DNA of 53,333 bases from Candidatus Thorarchaeota archaeon. GTDB taxonomy: Archaea; Asgardarchaeota; Thorarchaeia; Thorarchaeales; Thorarchaeaceae. Location: NCBI GenBank assembly GCA_021498125.1, contig JAIZWL010000011.1, forward strand, positions 1 to 53,333. Direction: 5' to 3'. Positions within the stretch are counted from its first letter, which is position 1; the number at the start of each line of letters is the position of its first letter. A model generated the notes under the pieces. That model did no database searches. It was not told the DNA's origin and was given only the letters and a program-made list of their open reading frames with translations. A program made the position numbers and the translations under genes. Shown here one piece after another: positions 53,294 through 53,333 of this stretch.

Positions 53294-53333
53294 TTCCACA
53301 CATCTCCTAATAACTAGAAAGAGTTATAATTTG

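Noticed and set aside
1-53333. CRISPR array, rRNA or tRNA genes
   Set aside because: I saw no regularly spaced direct repeats apart from coding repeats, and no recognisable rRNA or cloverleaf sequence. A covariance-model search would be needed to exclude a missed tRNA.

Overview
The window is archaeal. It encodes a two-repeat TATA-box-binding protein (about 50996-51571). Several genes have AT-rich TATA-like boxes with very short leaders, and ATG, GTG and TTG starts are mixed with Shine-Dalgarno-led genes. Very large Thr-rich, C-terminally anchored surface proteins dominate. A secreted protein with a cytoplasmic domain that looks roadblock/longin-like, together with the overall style of the surface proteome, would fit an Asgard archaeon (Thorarchaeota-like). 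That assignment is inference from style, since no ribosomal or other phylogenetic marker except TBP is present. Base composition is moderate (mid-40s % GC by eye); one IS481-type element near the right end is clearly richer in GC.

Layout. 1-4.4 kb: two multi-spanning membrane proteins of unknown function, separated by about 1.1 kb of degraded sequence that includes a fragment of an SBBP-type surface protein. 4.4-15.4 kb: a defence/toxin island containing a RelE-type toxin with antitoxin, a MntA-HepT pair, a DUF2283 protein, a possible PD-(D/E)XK protein, a SIR2-domain protein in an apparent operon with a MATE transporter, an AlkZ-like gene broken by two in-frame stops, an OLD/RecF-like ATPase with a late in-frame stop, and a type II restriction-modification pair. 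15.8-21 kb: a giant SBBP beta-propeller/Ig surface protein. 21.3-25 kb: membrane and zinc-ribbon proteins, an internally inverted GNAT pseudogene and a TPR protein. 25.2-33 kb: an adhesin with a cytoplasmic domain, an intact GNAT, and a tandemly duplicated small gene beside a membrane protein. 33.3-35.1 kb: CorA-type metal transporter and UbiE/MenG-type methyltransferase. 35.2-42.1 kb: a 2299-residue protein joining an apparently permuted family-5 solute-binding domain to a subtilisin protease. 42.3-50 kb: membrane proteins, a repetitive coiled-coil nuclease-like protein, an M50-like protease, an M48-like protein lacking HExxH, an IS remnant and an FG-GAP propeller protein. 50-53.3 kb: a decayed second MntA-HepT module, TBP, an ATC-hydrolase-like gene and an IS481-family element.

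Two themes stand out. The first is surface biology: the SBBP protein and the protease fusion end in the same kind of Ig-like module, Thr-rich stalk and terminal membrane helix, which suggests a common cell-surface display system. The second is decay by duplication and rearrangement. At least nine loci are recognisable remnants or broken copies, several of them of intact genes elsewhere in the window. Three stretches of about 131 bp are bounded by the same terminal inverted repeats, which also occur at the end of a transposase remnant. The most novel candidates are the permuted solute-binding/subtilase fusion, the adhesin with the putative roadblock/longin-like tail, and the fixed-length TIR-bounded elements.
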